Below are positions 1 through 7,016 of a stretch of DNA of 10,266 bases, piece by piece. Each line of letters begins with the position of its first letter. Positions within the stretch are counted from its first letter, which is position 1. The stretch lies in contig JAVBSN010000098.1 in assembly GCA_031547045.1 (NCBI GenBank), positions 1 through 10,266 on the forward strand. Reading direction: 5' to 3'. The notes under the pieces were generated by a model that was given only the letters and a program-made list of their open reading frames with translations, made no database searches and was not told the origin of the DNA. Made by a program: the position numbers and the translations under genes. The DNA comes from JAVBSN01 sp031547045 (lineage in GTDB: Bacteria; Bacillota; Clostridia; Lachnospirales; Lachnospiraceae).

Positions 1-49
1 AACCTCTAGCTACGTAACATAGTAATAGATATGTAGTTGGAGGTTTTTT
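1..49 (+). promoter_or_regulatory. asnB leader hairpin that buries the ribosome-binding site
   Basis: Bases 1-16 can pair with 30-45: AACCTCTAGCTAC (1-13) against GTAGTTGGAGGTT (33-45), extended by three more pairs (14-16 with 30-32), with three G-U wobbles and a 13-base loop (17-29). The Shine-Dalgarno GGAGG (39-43) lies wholly in the 3' arm, and six T residues (44-49) run straight into the asnB ATG at 50. Seen: the pairing, the T-run and the overlap with the RBS. Inferred: the structure either hides the RBS or acts as an intrinsic terminator at the end of a regulated leader. The upstream part is cut off by the window edge, so any sensor domain or antiterminator cannot be seen. Pairing was read by eye, without folding energy. 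Confidence 0.6.
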
Positions 50-1900
50 ATGTGTGGTATAGCAGGTTTTTATAGCAATAAATATAATTATCTAAATCAG
101 TCACAGTATTTTACTGATATATTAAATAATATGAATAAAGCGTTGTTTCATAGAGGACCAGATGAACAAGATATACATCTTAGTAAACATTTTGGTCTAG
201 CACATACAAGATTATCAATAATAGATTTGGAAAATGGTGGTCAGCCAATGATGAAAAAAGTATATGGGTATACTTATGGAATTGTATATAATGGAGAAAT
301 ATATAATGCTTTAGAGATAAGAAAAGATTTGGAGGATTATGGTTGGGTATTTGATACTAATTGTGATACAGAAGTAATTTTATTAGGATACCTTCAATAT
401 GGGGCAGATATAGTAAACAAATTAAATGGTATATTCGCATTTGGAATAATGAGTGAAAGGGAAGATGCTTTATATTTATTTAGAGATAGGGCTGGAGTTA
501 AACCATTATATTATACTTATAAAGATAATAATATTATATTTGCATCAGAACTTAAGGGGTTATTCCAATTTCCTAATGTTAATCCTCAAGTAGATATGAA
601 TGGATTAAATGAAGTGTTTAGTATAGGACCAGCAAAGACTTATGGTAAAGGTGTATTTAAAAATATCGAGGAAGTATTACCAGGTTCATATATAAAGTTT
701 AGCCAAAATGGTAAACGAAGTGTTACTTATTGGAAGTTAGAAAGTCATACACATGCAGATAGCTATGAGGAGACATTAGAGAAAACAAGGTTTTTAGTAG
801 AAGATTCAATAAAGCGACAAATGGTATCAGATGTACCAATATGTACTTTTTTATCAGGAGGAGTAGACAGTAGTATTGTTACGGCAGTTTGTAGTAAAGA
901 ATTAGAGAAGCAAGGAAAACAAATGAATACATTTTCATTTGATTTTAAACATAATGATAAGTATTTTATGGCTAATGCATTTCAACCATCACAGGATAGG
1001 CCATATGTAGATATTATGGTAGATGATGTGAAATCTAATCATATATATCTTGAGTGTGATAGTAGTATACAAGCCGATTATTTATATAAATCTGTAGATT
1101 CAAGAGACTTACCAACTATGGCAGATGTGGATTCTTCATTGCTATATTTCTGTTCTTTAGTAAAGGATTATAATAAAGTTGTATTAACAGGAGAATGTGC
1201 AGATGAAATATTTGGAGGTTATCCATGGTTTCATAAAGAGGAGTTTTTTAATAAGGATACATTTCCTTGGACAACAGACTTGGAGCCAAGAAAAACACTA
1301 CTTAGAGACGATTTTATTGATACATTAAACATGGAAGAGTATGTTGAAAATGCTTATAGAACTTCTGTTAATGAAACTCCTAGATTAAATAGTGATAGCG
1401 AAGAAGAGGCTAGAAGAAGAGAAATATCATATTTAAATGAAAAATGGTTTATGCAGACCTTATTAGATAGAATGGATAGAACTAGTATGTATTCAGGATT
1501 AGAAGCAAGAGTACCATATGCAGATCATAGAATATTGGAATATATGTGGAATGTACCTTGGAATATGAAGTCTAAAGATGGAGAAGTAAAACATATATTA
1601 AGAGAGAGTTTTAGAGGTTATTTACCTGATGAAGTATTATTTAGACGAAAAAGTCCATATCCAAAAACCTATGATCCAGGATATGAGAGAATACTTATTC
1701 ATAAAATGATTGATGTAATAGAGGATACAGATTCACCGATTAATCAGTTTATAGATAAGCAGAAGGTCTATCGGTTTATGTCAAGCCCGTCTAACTATGG
1801 GAAGCCATGGTATGGTCAGTTAATGGCAGGCCCACAAATGTTAGCATATATGATACAGGTAAATTATTGGTTAGAGAAATATAAGGTGCAGATAGTGTAG
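50..1900 (+). CDS. asnB: Asparagine synthetase (glutamine-hydrolysing)
   Basis: Cytoplasmic enzyme that makes asparagine from aspartate, ATP and glutamine. The 616-residue protein has both standard domains. The N-terminal class II glutaminase starts MCGIAGF, so Cys2 is the nucleophile, followed by HRGPDE (34-39), RLSIID from Arg54, YNGEIYN with the oxyanion-hole Asn81-Gly82, and CDTE (105-108). The synthetase domain carries the ATP-pyrophosphatase loop SGGVDSS (269-275), GECADEIFGGYPWF, and near the C-terminus LEARVPYADHR. All expected catalytic residues are present. The length is close to Bacillus AsnB and AsnO (from memory, about 610-630). GGAGG at 39-43 sits six bases before the ATG but inside a hairpin. 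The gene is convergent with spoVFB. Whether it is the general or the sporulation-linked form cannot be told from sequence. Confidence 0.96.
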   Translation: MCGIAGFYSNKYNYLNQSQYFTDILNNMNKALFHRGPDEQDIHLSKHFGLAHTRLSIIDLENGGQPMMKKVYGYTYGIVYNGEIYNALEIRKDLEDYGWVFDTNCDTEVILLGYLQYGADIVNKLNGIFAFGIMSEREDALYLFRDRAGVKPLYYTYKDNNIIFASELKGLFQFPNVNPQVDMNGLNEVFSIGPAKTYGKGVFKNIEEVLPGSYIKFSQNGKRSVTYWKLESHTHADSYEETLEKTRFLVEDSIKRQMVSDVPICTFLSGGVDSSIVTAVCSKELEKQGKQMNTFSFDFKHNDKYFMANAFQPSQDRPYVDIMVDDVKSNHIYLECDSSIQADYLYKSVDSRDLPTMADVDSSLLYFCSLVKDYNKVVLTGECADEIFGGYPWFHKEEFFNKDTFPWTTDLEPRKTLLRDDFIDTLNMEEYVENAYRTSVNETPRLNSDSEEEARRREISYLNEKWFMQTLLDRMDRTSMYSGLEARVPYADHRILEYMWNVPWNMKSKDGEVKHILRESFRGYLPDEVLFRRKSPYPKTYDPGYERILIHKMIDVIEDTDSPINQFIDKQKVYRFMSSPSNYGKPWYGQLMAGPQMLAYMIQVNYWLEKYKVQIV

Positions 1901-1910
1901 ATAATATGAA

Positions 1911-1943
1911 AAGGGATATGTTTGGTTGTCAAACATATCCCTT
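1911..1943. terminator. Probable bidirectional terminator between asnB and spoVFB
   Basis: AAGGGATATGTTT (1911-1923) is followed by a 7-base loop and its perfect complement AAACATATCCCTT (1931-1943). The 13-bp stem starts 10 bases after the asnB stop and ends 6 bases before the spoVFB stop, which is where a shared terminator of convergent genes belongs. Neither side has a long uninterrupted T-run: the plus side reads AAATACTT and the minus side TTCATATTAT. Efficiency is therefore uncertain in both directions. Confidence 0.65.
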
Positions 1944-1949
1944 AAATAC

Positions 1950-2537
1950 TTAATAAGGTGATTTTATTATAGGTTGAATTTGTTTTCCTTCAAGTGCCAT
2001 TTCAAGTGTAGGAATAATATCTTGAGTATATGATATCATGGAACGAGGTTTCTTCTCAAAATCATCTTGCCCGAATGGAACAAAATACATATTTTTAGTG
2101 GAAATTAGTGTTCCTATGTTTTTAAGATTAAGACCTAGAGCATCATTAGTAGATACAGATATTACAATAGGTTTTTCATTTCGCATATGTCCTTTTGCAG
2201 CCATAAGAACAGGAGTATCAGTAATTCCATTACATAACTTTGCTAAAGTATTTCCTGTACATGGTGCAATTATCATAATATCCATAAAGTTTTTAGGGCC
2301 AAGAGGCTCAGCTAGGTCAATGCTATTTACAATTGAATTACCAGTTATAGATTCAATATACTGCATAAAATCTTTTGCATATCCAAACCGAGTATCTATA
2401 GTAGCTGCATTATATGAAAGGATAGGAATTACATTTGCACCTTCAGCTATTAGTGAGGTCAACTCGGTTTTTATTTTTTCGAAGGTACAAAAAGAACCAG
2501 TTATACCTAATCCTATATTTTTGCCAGATAGTTTCAT
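1950..2537 (-). CDS. spoVFB: Dipicolinate synthase subunit B
   Basis: Flavoprotein-fold subunit that with SpoVFA makes dipicolinic acid (DPA), the calcium-chelating metabolite of the spore core, from a lysine-pathway dihydrodipicolinate-type intermediate in the mother cell. The 196-residue protein matches the family along its length: MKLSGKNIGLGITGS at the N-terminus, then DTRFG, AEPLGPKNF, IIAPCTGNTLAKL, TDTPVLMAAK, a C-terminal FVPFGQDD and EGKQIQPI. The frame stays open upstream to 2717, but I chose the ATG at 2535-2537 because the conserved N-terminus begins there, GGAGTG lies six bases upstream, and the longer form would overlap spoVFA. It follows spoVFA after a 37-base gap, so the two are surely one operon. 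No asd, dapG or dapA follows, unlike Bacillus; the next gene is the convergent asnB. Confidence 0.95.
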   Translation of the reverse strand: MKLSGKNIGLGITGSFCTFEKIKTELTSLIAEGANVIPILSYNAATIDTRFGYAKDFMQYIESITGNSIVNSIDLAEPLGPKNFMDIMIIAPCTGNTLAKLCNGITDTPVLMAAKGHMRNEKPIVISVSTNDALGLNLKNIGTLISTKNMYFVPFGQDDFEKKPRSMISYTQDIIPTLEMALEGKQIQPIIKSPY

Positions 2538-2574
2538 ACATATCACTCCATATTTATGTTGATAGGAGAATGCT

Positions 2575-3447
2575 TTATATATGTTTAAGAAGAGCTTTTG
2601 TGAGAATAACTCCAGAAGTCTTAGGGGAATATTTTCCTGGTAACCCAAGGCATAATTTAGCATTAATATCTTGTGATTTACAATACTCAAAATCGCATCC
2701 TCCAGGGTTAGAAGCAATATCTATTATTATGCAATCTTTGTTTAATACATCTATTAATGTAGAACTGATTATAGGACTAGGAATTGTATTGAAAATAAAA
2801 TTACAAGTCTTTAAATAATCAGTAATAGAAAAATAATCTATTAAACTTTCATTAGAAGATATATTAGATATATCTAGAGTGTTATGACCATTACTACAAG
2901 CTGTAGATAATTGGGTAACATTTCTTGCACCTACAGTAACATAAGCATTTAAACCAGATAATTTATTTGCTAATGTTATTCCGCATCGACCATACCCTAA
3001 AACTAAGCAATTGCTATGATGGAGATTAAGAGTACTTTCTTTAATAGCCTCGGCTATAGCACCTTCTGCAGTTGAAATAGAATTTAGTATAGCAACTTCT
3101 TCGCATTTTAATAAATCAATATATTTAATATTATGGTCGTTACAGAAATCACAAACATATTTAGGAAGTGCTCCACCAAATAGTGTATGTTTTTCAGTTA
3201 AGTTAGATAACAATTCATTAATTGGTATAATAGTATTGGTTATACTTGTAAGATTTTCATTGTCTTTGCTAAAAGGAGTAGGACACACGATAATGTCATT
3301 TTTGCTTATATACTCTGATAATGAAAATATTTTTATGTCATCAAATAATCCATAACTATATACATTATAGTTGTTTATCAATTCATCTACCATATATTGG
3401 TTTCTTAAGTCACCGCCTAAGAATAAAATGTTACATATATTTGGCAT
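2575..3447 (-). CDS. spoVFA: Dipicolinate synthase subunit A
   Basis: NAD(P)-binding subunit of dipicolinate synthase, the enzyme of DPA formation in the mother cell during sporulation. The 290-residue protein has the family's N-terminal nucleotide-binding-like start, ILFLGGDLRNQYMVDEL (8-24), a CPTPFS segment (55-60), and a second Rossmann domain with LVLGYGRCGITLA (148-160) followed by VTVGAR (170-175). IIDIASNPGGCDF (241-253) and LGLPGKYSPKTSGVIL (267-282) are also typical. The length fits the usual figure of about 290-300. TAAGGAGGT (complement of 3454-3462) precedes the ATG by six bases. It is the first gene of a two-gene minus-strand operon, and a sigma-K-like promoter sits just upstream. 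I see no truncation or missing motif. Confidence 0.95.
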   Translation of the reverse strand: MPNICNILFLGGDLRNQYMVDELINNYNVYSYGLFDDIKIFSLSEYISKNDIIVCPTPFSKDNENLTSITNTIIPINELLSNLTEKHTLFGGALPKYVCDFCNDHNIKYIDLLKCEEVAILNSISTAEGAIAEAIKESTLNLHHSNCLVLGYGRCGITLANKLSGLNAYVTVGARNVTQLSTACSNGHNTLDISNISSNESLIDYFSITDYLKTCNFIFNTIPSPIISSTLIDVLNKDCIIIDIASNPGGCDFEYCKSQDINAKLCLGLPGKYSPKTSGVILTKALLKHI

Positions 3448-3467
3448 TTTAATACCTCCTTAGACTA

Positions 3468-3497
3468 TATTATATGAAATAGTAACTTTTTTTGTTC
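3468..3497 (-). promoter_or_regulatory. Candidate sigma-K promoter of spoVFAB
   Basis: On the minus strand CATATAATA (complement of 3468-3476) fits the sigma-K -10 form CATAnnnTA exactly. Seventeen bases upstream is GAAC (complement of 3494-3497), which fits the loose -35 AC core. Bacillus spoVF is transcribed by sigma-K in the mother cell, so the match is in the expected place. One caution is that the predicted start (about 3461) falls at the edge of the Shine-Dalgarno sequence, giving a very short leader. In AT-rich DNA such a match can arise by chance. Confidence 0.45.
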
Positions 3498-3514
3498 TCA
3501 TATTATAAAATGCA

Positions 3515-3529
3515 TGTTATAATTACAAC
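3515..3529 (+). promoter_or_regulatory. Candidate sigma-A extended -10 promoter with overlapping dyad
   Basis: TGTTATAAT (3515-3523) is a perfect extended -10 element (TGn plus TATAAT), 40 bases before the start of the plus-strand gene. The best -35 candidate is TTGTTC (3492-3497), but its 20-base spacing is long; at 17 bases only TTCTCA is present. Extended -10 promoters tolerate a poor -35. GTTATAATTACAAC (3516-3529) is also a near-palindrome with six of seven arm positions pairing, placed where a repressor could compete with polymerase. Promoter: likely. Operator: speculative. Confidence 0.5.
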
Positions 3530-3562
3530 GTTATTGAGTTTTTAATTATGGAGGAATTGAAA

Positions 3563-4972
3563 ATGGGCGGATTTTTTGGAGTTGCATCAAAGGAAGATTG
3601 TGTATTTGATTTATTCTTTGGTACAGATTACCATTCACATTTAGGCACTAGAAGAGGCGGATTAGCAGTATACGATGAAGAAAAAGGTTTTGACAGAGCA
3701 ATTCATAATATTGAGAATTCTCCATTTAGAACAAAGTTTGAAAAAGATATTAATAAAATGAAAGGTACTATGGGTATTGGCTGTATATCTGATTATGAGC
3801 CACAACCTTTAATTGTACGTTCACATCATGGAACATATGCAATTACTACTGTAAGTAAAATTAACAATAAGGAAAAAATTATTGAGGATCTTTTTGGAAA
3901 AGGTAATTCACACTTTTTAGAAATGAGTGGTGGAGATATTAATCCAACAGAATTAATTGCGGCAATAATTAATCAAAAAGAGAATATTATTGAAGGAATT
4001 AAATATGCTCAAGAATTAGTTGAAGGTTCACTTACATTGCTTCTTATGACACCTAAGGGTATATATGCGGCTAGAGATAAGATGGGAAGAACGCCAGTTG
4101 CTATTGGTAAAAAGGAAGATGGTTATTGCGCTGCCTTTGAAAGTTTTTGTTATCTAAACCTTGGATATACAAATGAAAAAGAATTAGGACCTGGAGAAGT
4201 AGTAGTTATTACTGCAGATAAGGTAACTACATTGGTTGCACCAGGGACTGATATGAAAATATGTACATTTTTATGGATATATTATGGTTATCCATCTTCA
4301 TCATATGAAGGTATTAGTGTAGAGAAGATGAGATATAATTGTGGAGCATTATTATCAAAGCGAGATAATGTAAAGCCTGATATTGTTGCAGGTGTACCAG
4401 ATTCAGGTACTGCACATGCAGTCGGATATGCAAATGAGTCAGGAATTCCGTTTTCACGACCATTTATAAAATACACACCAACATGGCCACGTTCATTTAT
4501 GCCTACAATACAAAGTAAAAGAGATCTAATTGCTAAGATGAAACTTATTCCTGTACATGATTTAATAAAGGACAAGAGTTTACTTCTTATAGATGATTCT
4601 ATAGTTCGTGGAACACAACTTAGGGAAACAACTGAATTTTTATATCAAAGTGGAGCCAAAGAGGTTCATATACGTCCTGCATGTCCACCACTTTTATTTG
4701 GATGTAAATATCTTAATTTTTCACGTTCATCATCAGAGATGGATTTGATTACAAGACGTGCAATTGATGAACTTGAAAATGGAAATGTTACAGATGAAAT
4801 ATTAGCAGAGTATGCAGATCCAGAGAGTGAAAGATATGAAGCTATGTTAGAAAAGATTAGAGAAGAACTTAATTTTACATCATTACGTTATCATAGATTA
4901 GATGATATGATTGAATCAGTAGGAATTGACCCATGTAAGTTATGTACTTACTGTTGGAATGGTAAGGAATAG
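3563..4972 (+). CDS. PurF-like phosphoribosyltransferase with a degenerate glutaminase domain
   Basis: Homologue of amidophosphoribosyltransferase (PurF), which transfers glutamine-derived ammonia to PRPP in purine synthesis. I start it at ATG 3563 (469 residues): the ATG at 3548 is followed at once by GGAGGA, which is the Shine-Dalgarno of the later ATG. The phosphoribosyltransferase half looks intact: GVPDSGTAHAVGYA (278-291), RSFMPTIQSKRDL in the flexible-loop region, and the PRPP motif LLIDDSIVRGT (341-351). Cysteines at 234, 381 and 458/461/464 line up with the 4Fe-4S ligands of Bacillus PurF. The N-terminal half is abnormal: it begins MGGFFG where PurF has CGVFG, so the nucleophile is Gly, and the Arg-Tyr and Asn-Gly (HNGN) motifs are replaced (GIGCISDY, TVSKINN). 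It probably does not hydrolyse glutamine. It may use free ammonia or do something else. TopB follows after 16 bases. Confidence 0.85.
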   Translation: MGGFFGVASKEDCVFDLFFGTDYHSHLGTRRGGLAVYDEEKGFDRAIHNIENSPFRTKFEKDINKMKGTMGIGCISDYEPQPLIVRSHHGTYAITTVSKINNKEKIIEDLFGKGNSHFLEMSGGDINPTELIAAIINQKENIIEGIKYAQELVEGSLTLLLMTPKGIYAARDKMGRTPVAIGKKEDGYCAAFESFCYLNLGYTNEKELGPGEVVVITADKVTTLVAPGTDMKICTFLWIYYGYPSSSYEGISVEKMRYNCGALLSKRDNVKPDIVAGVPDSGTAHAVGYANESGIPFSRPFIKYTPTWPRSFMPTIQSKRDLIAKMKLIPVHDLIKDKSLLLIDDSIVRGTQLRETTEFLYQSGAKEVHIRPACPPLLFGCKYLNFSRSSSEMDLITRRAIDELENGNVTDEILAEYADPESERYEAMLEKIREELNFTSLRYHRLDDMIESVGIDPCKLCTYCWNGKE

Positions 4973-4988
4973 TTAAAGGAGTAGTTGT

Positions 4989-6977
4989 TTGAAGAAGGTT
5001 TTTATAGCCGAGAAACCCAGTGTAGCAAGAGAATTTGCTAGTGCATTAGGAATTAAAGGTGGAAGTAAAGATGGATATATAGAGTCAGGAGAATATATAG
5101 TTACTTGGTGTGTTGGACATCTAGTAACTATGAGTTATCCTGATGCTTATGATGAGACTCTAAAAAAATGGAGTCTTGAAACTATACCCTTTATTCCAGA
5201 AGAATTCAAATACGAGGTAATCGGACCAGTTAGCAAACAATTTAATATTGTAAAAGGATTACTTAATAGAGAAGATGTAGAATGTATATATGTATGTACT
5301 GACTCTGGAAGAGAGGGAGAATATATATATAGATTAGTAGACAAGATGGCTAATGTTAGTGCTAATAAGGAAAAGCGAAGAGTATGGATAGATTCTCAGA
5401 CTGAAGAAGAGATTAATAGAGGTATTACAGAGGCGAAATTATTATCAGAATACGATAATCTAAGCAATTCAGCATACCTAAGAGCTCAAGAAGATTATCT
5501 TATGGGTATTAACTTTTCAAGAGTATTAACATTAAAATATAGCTATACTATTAAGAATTATTTAGGCCTAGATAGATGTGTAGTTGCTGTTGGTAGAGTA
5601 ATGACATGTGTATTAGGTTTAATAGTTAAGAGAGAAAGGGAAATTAGGGACTTTGTAAAGACACCTTTTTATAGAATAGTTGCAGATGTTGTATTAGGAG
5701 AGTCTAATAATTTTGAAGCAGAATGGAAGGCTGTAGAAGGTACAAAATATTTTAATTCTAATCTTTTGTACAAGGAAAATGGATTTAAAGAGAGAAGTTC
5801 GGCTGAAAAATTGGTTGAAGAGCTTAGAAACCCAGAACCTATAGAAGCCCTTGTTGAAAATGTATCTAAGAAAACAGAGAAAAAGAATCCACCATTATTA
5901 TATAATTTAGCAGAGCTTCAAAATGATTGTTCAAGGATATTTAAAATAAGTCCGGCTGAAACTTTGAAAATTGTTCAAGAATTATATGAGAAAAAATTAG
6001 TTACATATCCAAGAACAGATGCAAGAGTATTATCTAGTGCCGTTGCTAAAGAAATATATAAAAACATTAATGGACTAAAGAATTATTCTTTAGTTAGTGA
6101 ATATGCATCTAAAATTGTGGAACTAGGCGGATACAAAGGGATAGGAAAATCAAGGTATGTAAATGATAAGCAAATTACAGACCACTATGCCATAATACCT
6201 ACAGGGCAAGGTTTTAATGCACTATCATCGGTATCTAATGAGTCAGCAAAAATATATGAACTTATTGCGAGAAGATTTTTAAGTATATTTTATCCTGCTG
6301 CGGAGTATCAAAAATTATCATTAACTCTTAATAGAAATGATGAGAAATTATTTGCAAATTTTAAAGTATTAACTAAGGAAGGTTATTTAAAAGTTGCTGC
6401 TAATTCTTTTGGTAAGAAAAAAGAAGACGATGAAGAGGCAAAATATTCTCCAGAAATGTTGGAAACATTAGGAACACTTAAAAAGGGTAGTATACTTAAT
6501 GTTAATGGATTTGAAATTAAAGAGGGAGAAACTTCCCCTCCTAAAAGATATACATCAGGAACATTAATTCTTGCTATGGAAAATGCAGGACAATTAATAG
6601 AGGATGAAGAACTAAGATCACATATTAAGGGAAGTGGAATAGGAACTAGTGCGACAAGAGATAGTATTATTGAAAAATTAGTTAATATAAAGTATATTGC
6701 ATTGAATAAAAAAACTCAGGTGGTTACACCAACCTTACTGGGGGAACTAATACATGATGTGGTAGCGACCTCTATAAAAGGGTTACTAAATCCTGAACTT
6801 ACAGCAAGTTGGGAAAAGGGATTAAGTCAAGTTTCGGAAGGAAATATTTCAAAAGAAGAATATACTAAGAAATTAGACGATTATATAAGCAAGTATACAA
6901 ATTATGTTAAAGGCATAAACAATCAATATATGTTAAAACCTTATTTTGATAAGTCAGCTAGAAATTATAAAAAGTAA
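4989..6977 (+). CDS. topB: DNA topoisomerase III (type IA)
   Basis: Type IA topoisomerase that cuts and passes single strands to relax and decatenate DNA. The 662-residue protein opens with the TOPRIM domain: KKVFIAEKPSVAREFA with catalytic Glu8, VTWCVGHLV (38-46), and CTDSGREGE (103-111), a Firmicutes TopB-like form of the acidic motif. The nucleophile is Tyr340 in LVTYPRTDAR. DHYAIIPT and SGIGTSATRDSIIEKL complete the core. Two oddities: the usual GRVQTP box reads GRVMTC (202-207), and the protein stops without the C-terminal zinc-ribbon cysteines of Bacillus TopB. The start is TTG at 4989, supported by AAAGGAG (4975-4981) seven bases upstream and by the conserved N-terminus. It lies 16 bases after the PurF-like gene and 39 before the next, suggesting cotranscription. 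No conjugation genes are near, so a plasmid-type paralogue is not indicated. Confidence 0.94.
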   Translation: MKKVFIAEKPSVAREFASALGIKGGSKDGYIESGEYIVTWCVGHLVTMSYPDAYDETLKKWSLETIPFIPEEFKYEVIGPVSKQFNIVKGLLNREDVECIYVCTDSGREGEYIYRLVDKMANVSANKEKRRVWIDSQTEEEINRGITEAKLLSEYDNLSNSAYLRAQEDYLMGINFSRVLTLKYSYTIKNYLGLDRCVVAVGRVMTCVLGLIVKREREIRDFVKTPFYRIVADVVLGESNNFEAEWKAVEGTKYFNSNLLYKENGFKERSSAEKLVEELRNPEPIEALVENVSKKTEKKNPPLLYNLAELQNDCSRIFKISPAETLKIVQELYEKKLVTYPRTDARVLSSAVAKEIYKNINGLKNYSLVSEYASKIVELGGYKGIGKSRYVNDKQITDHYAIIPTGQGFNALSSVSNESAKIYELIARRFLSIFYPAAEYQKLSLTLNRNDEKLFANFKVLTKEGYLKVAANSFGKKKEDDEEAKYSPEMLETLGTLKKGSILNVNGFEIKEGETSPPKRYTSGTLILAMENAGQLIEDEELRSHIKGSGIGTSATRDSIIEKLVNIKYIALNKKTQVVTPTLLGELIHDVVATSIKGLLNPELTASWEKGLSQVSEGNISKEEYTKKLDDYISKYTNYVKGINNQYMLKPYFDKSARNYKK

Positions 6978-7016
6978 TAATCATTATAAATGATTAATTT
7001 GTGGAGGATATAACCT

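Noticed and set aside
2538..2717. Upstream in-frame extension of spoVFB to a 255-residue form
   Set aside because: It would overlap the end of spoVFA by 143 bases, the added residues do not look like the family, and the ATG at 2537 has its own Shine-Dalgarno and begins the conserved N-terminus.
2038..2818. Plus-strand open frames opposite spoVFA/spoVFB
   Set aside because: Shadows of the well-recognised minus-strand dipicolinate synthase genes; no RBS and no family resemblance.
3548..3562. ATG at 3548 as start of the PurF-like gene
   Set aside because: The bases just after it (GGAGGA) are the Shine-Dalgarno for ATG 3563, there is no ribosome site before 3548, and family alignment starts with MGGFFG at 3563.
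6978..6996. Small hairpin TAATCAT/ATGATTA after topB as a terminator
   Set aside because: Only seven mostly A-T pairs with no T-run after it, in a 39-base gap before a gene with its own RBS; more likely chance in AT-rich DNA.
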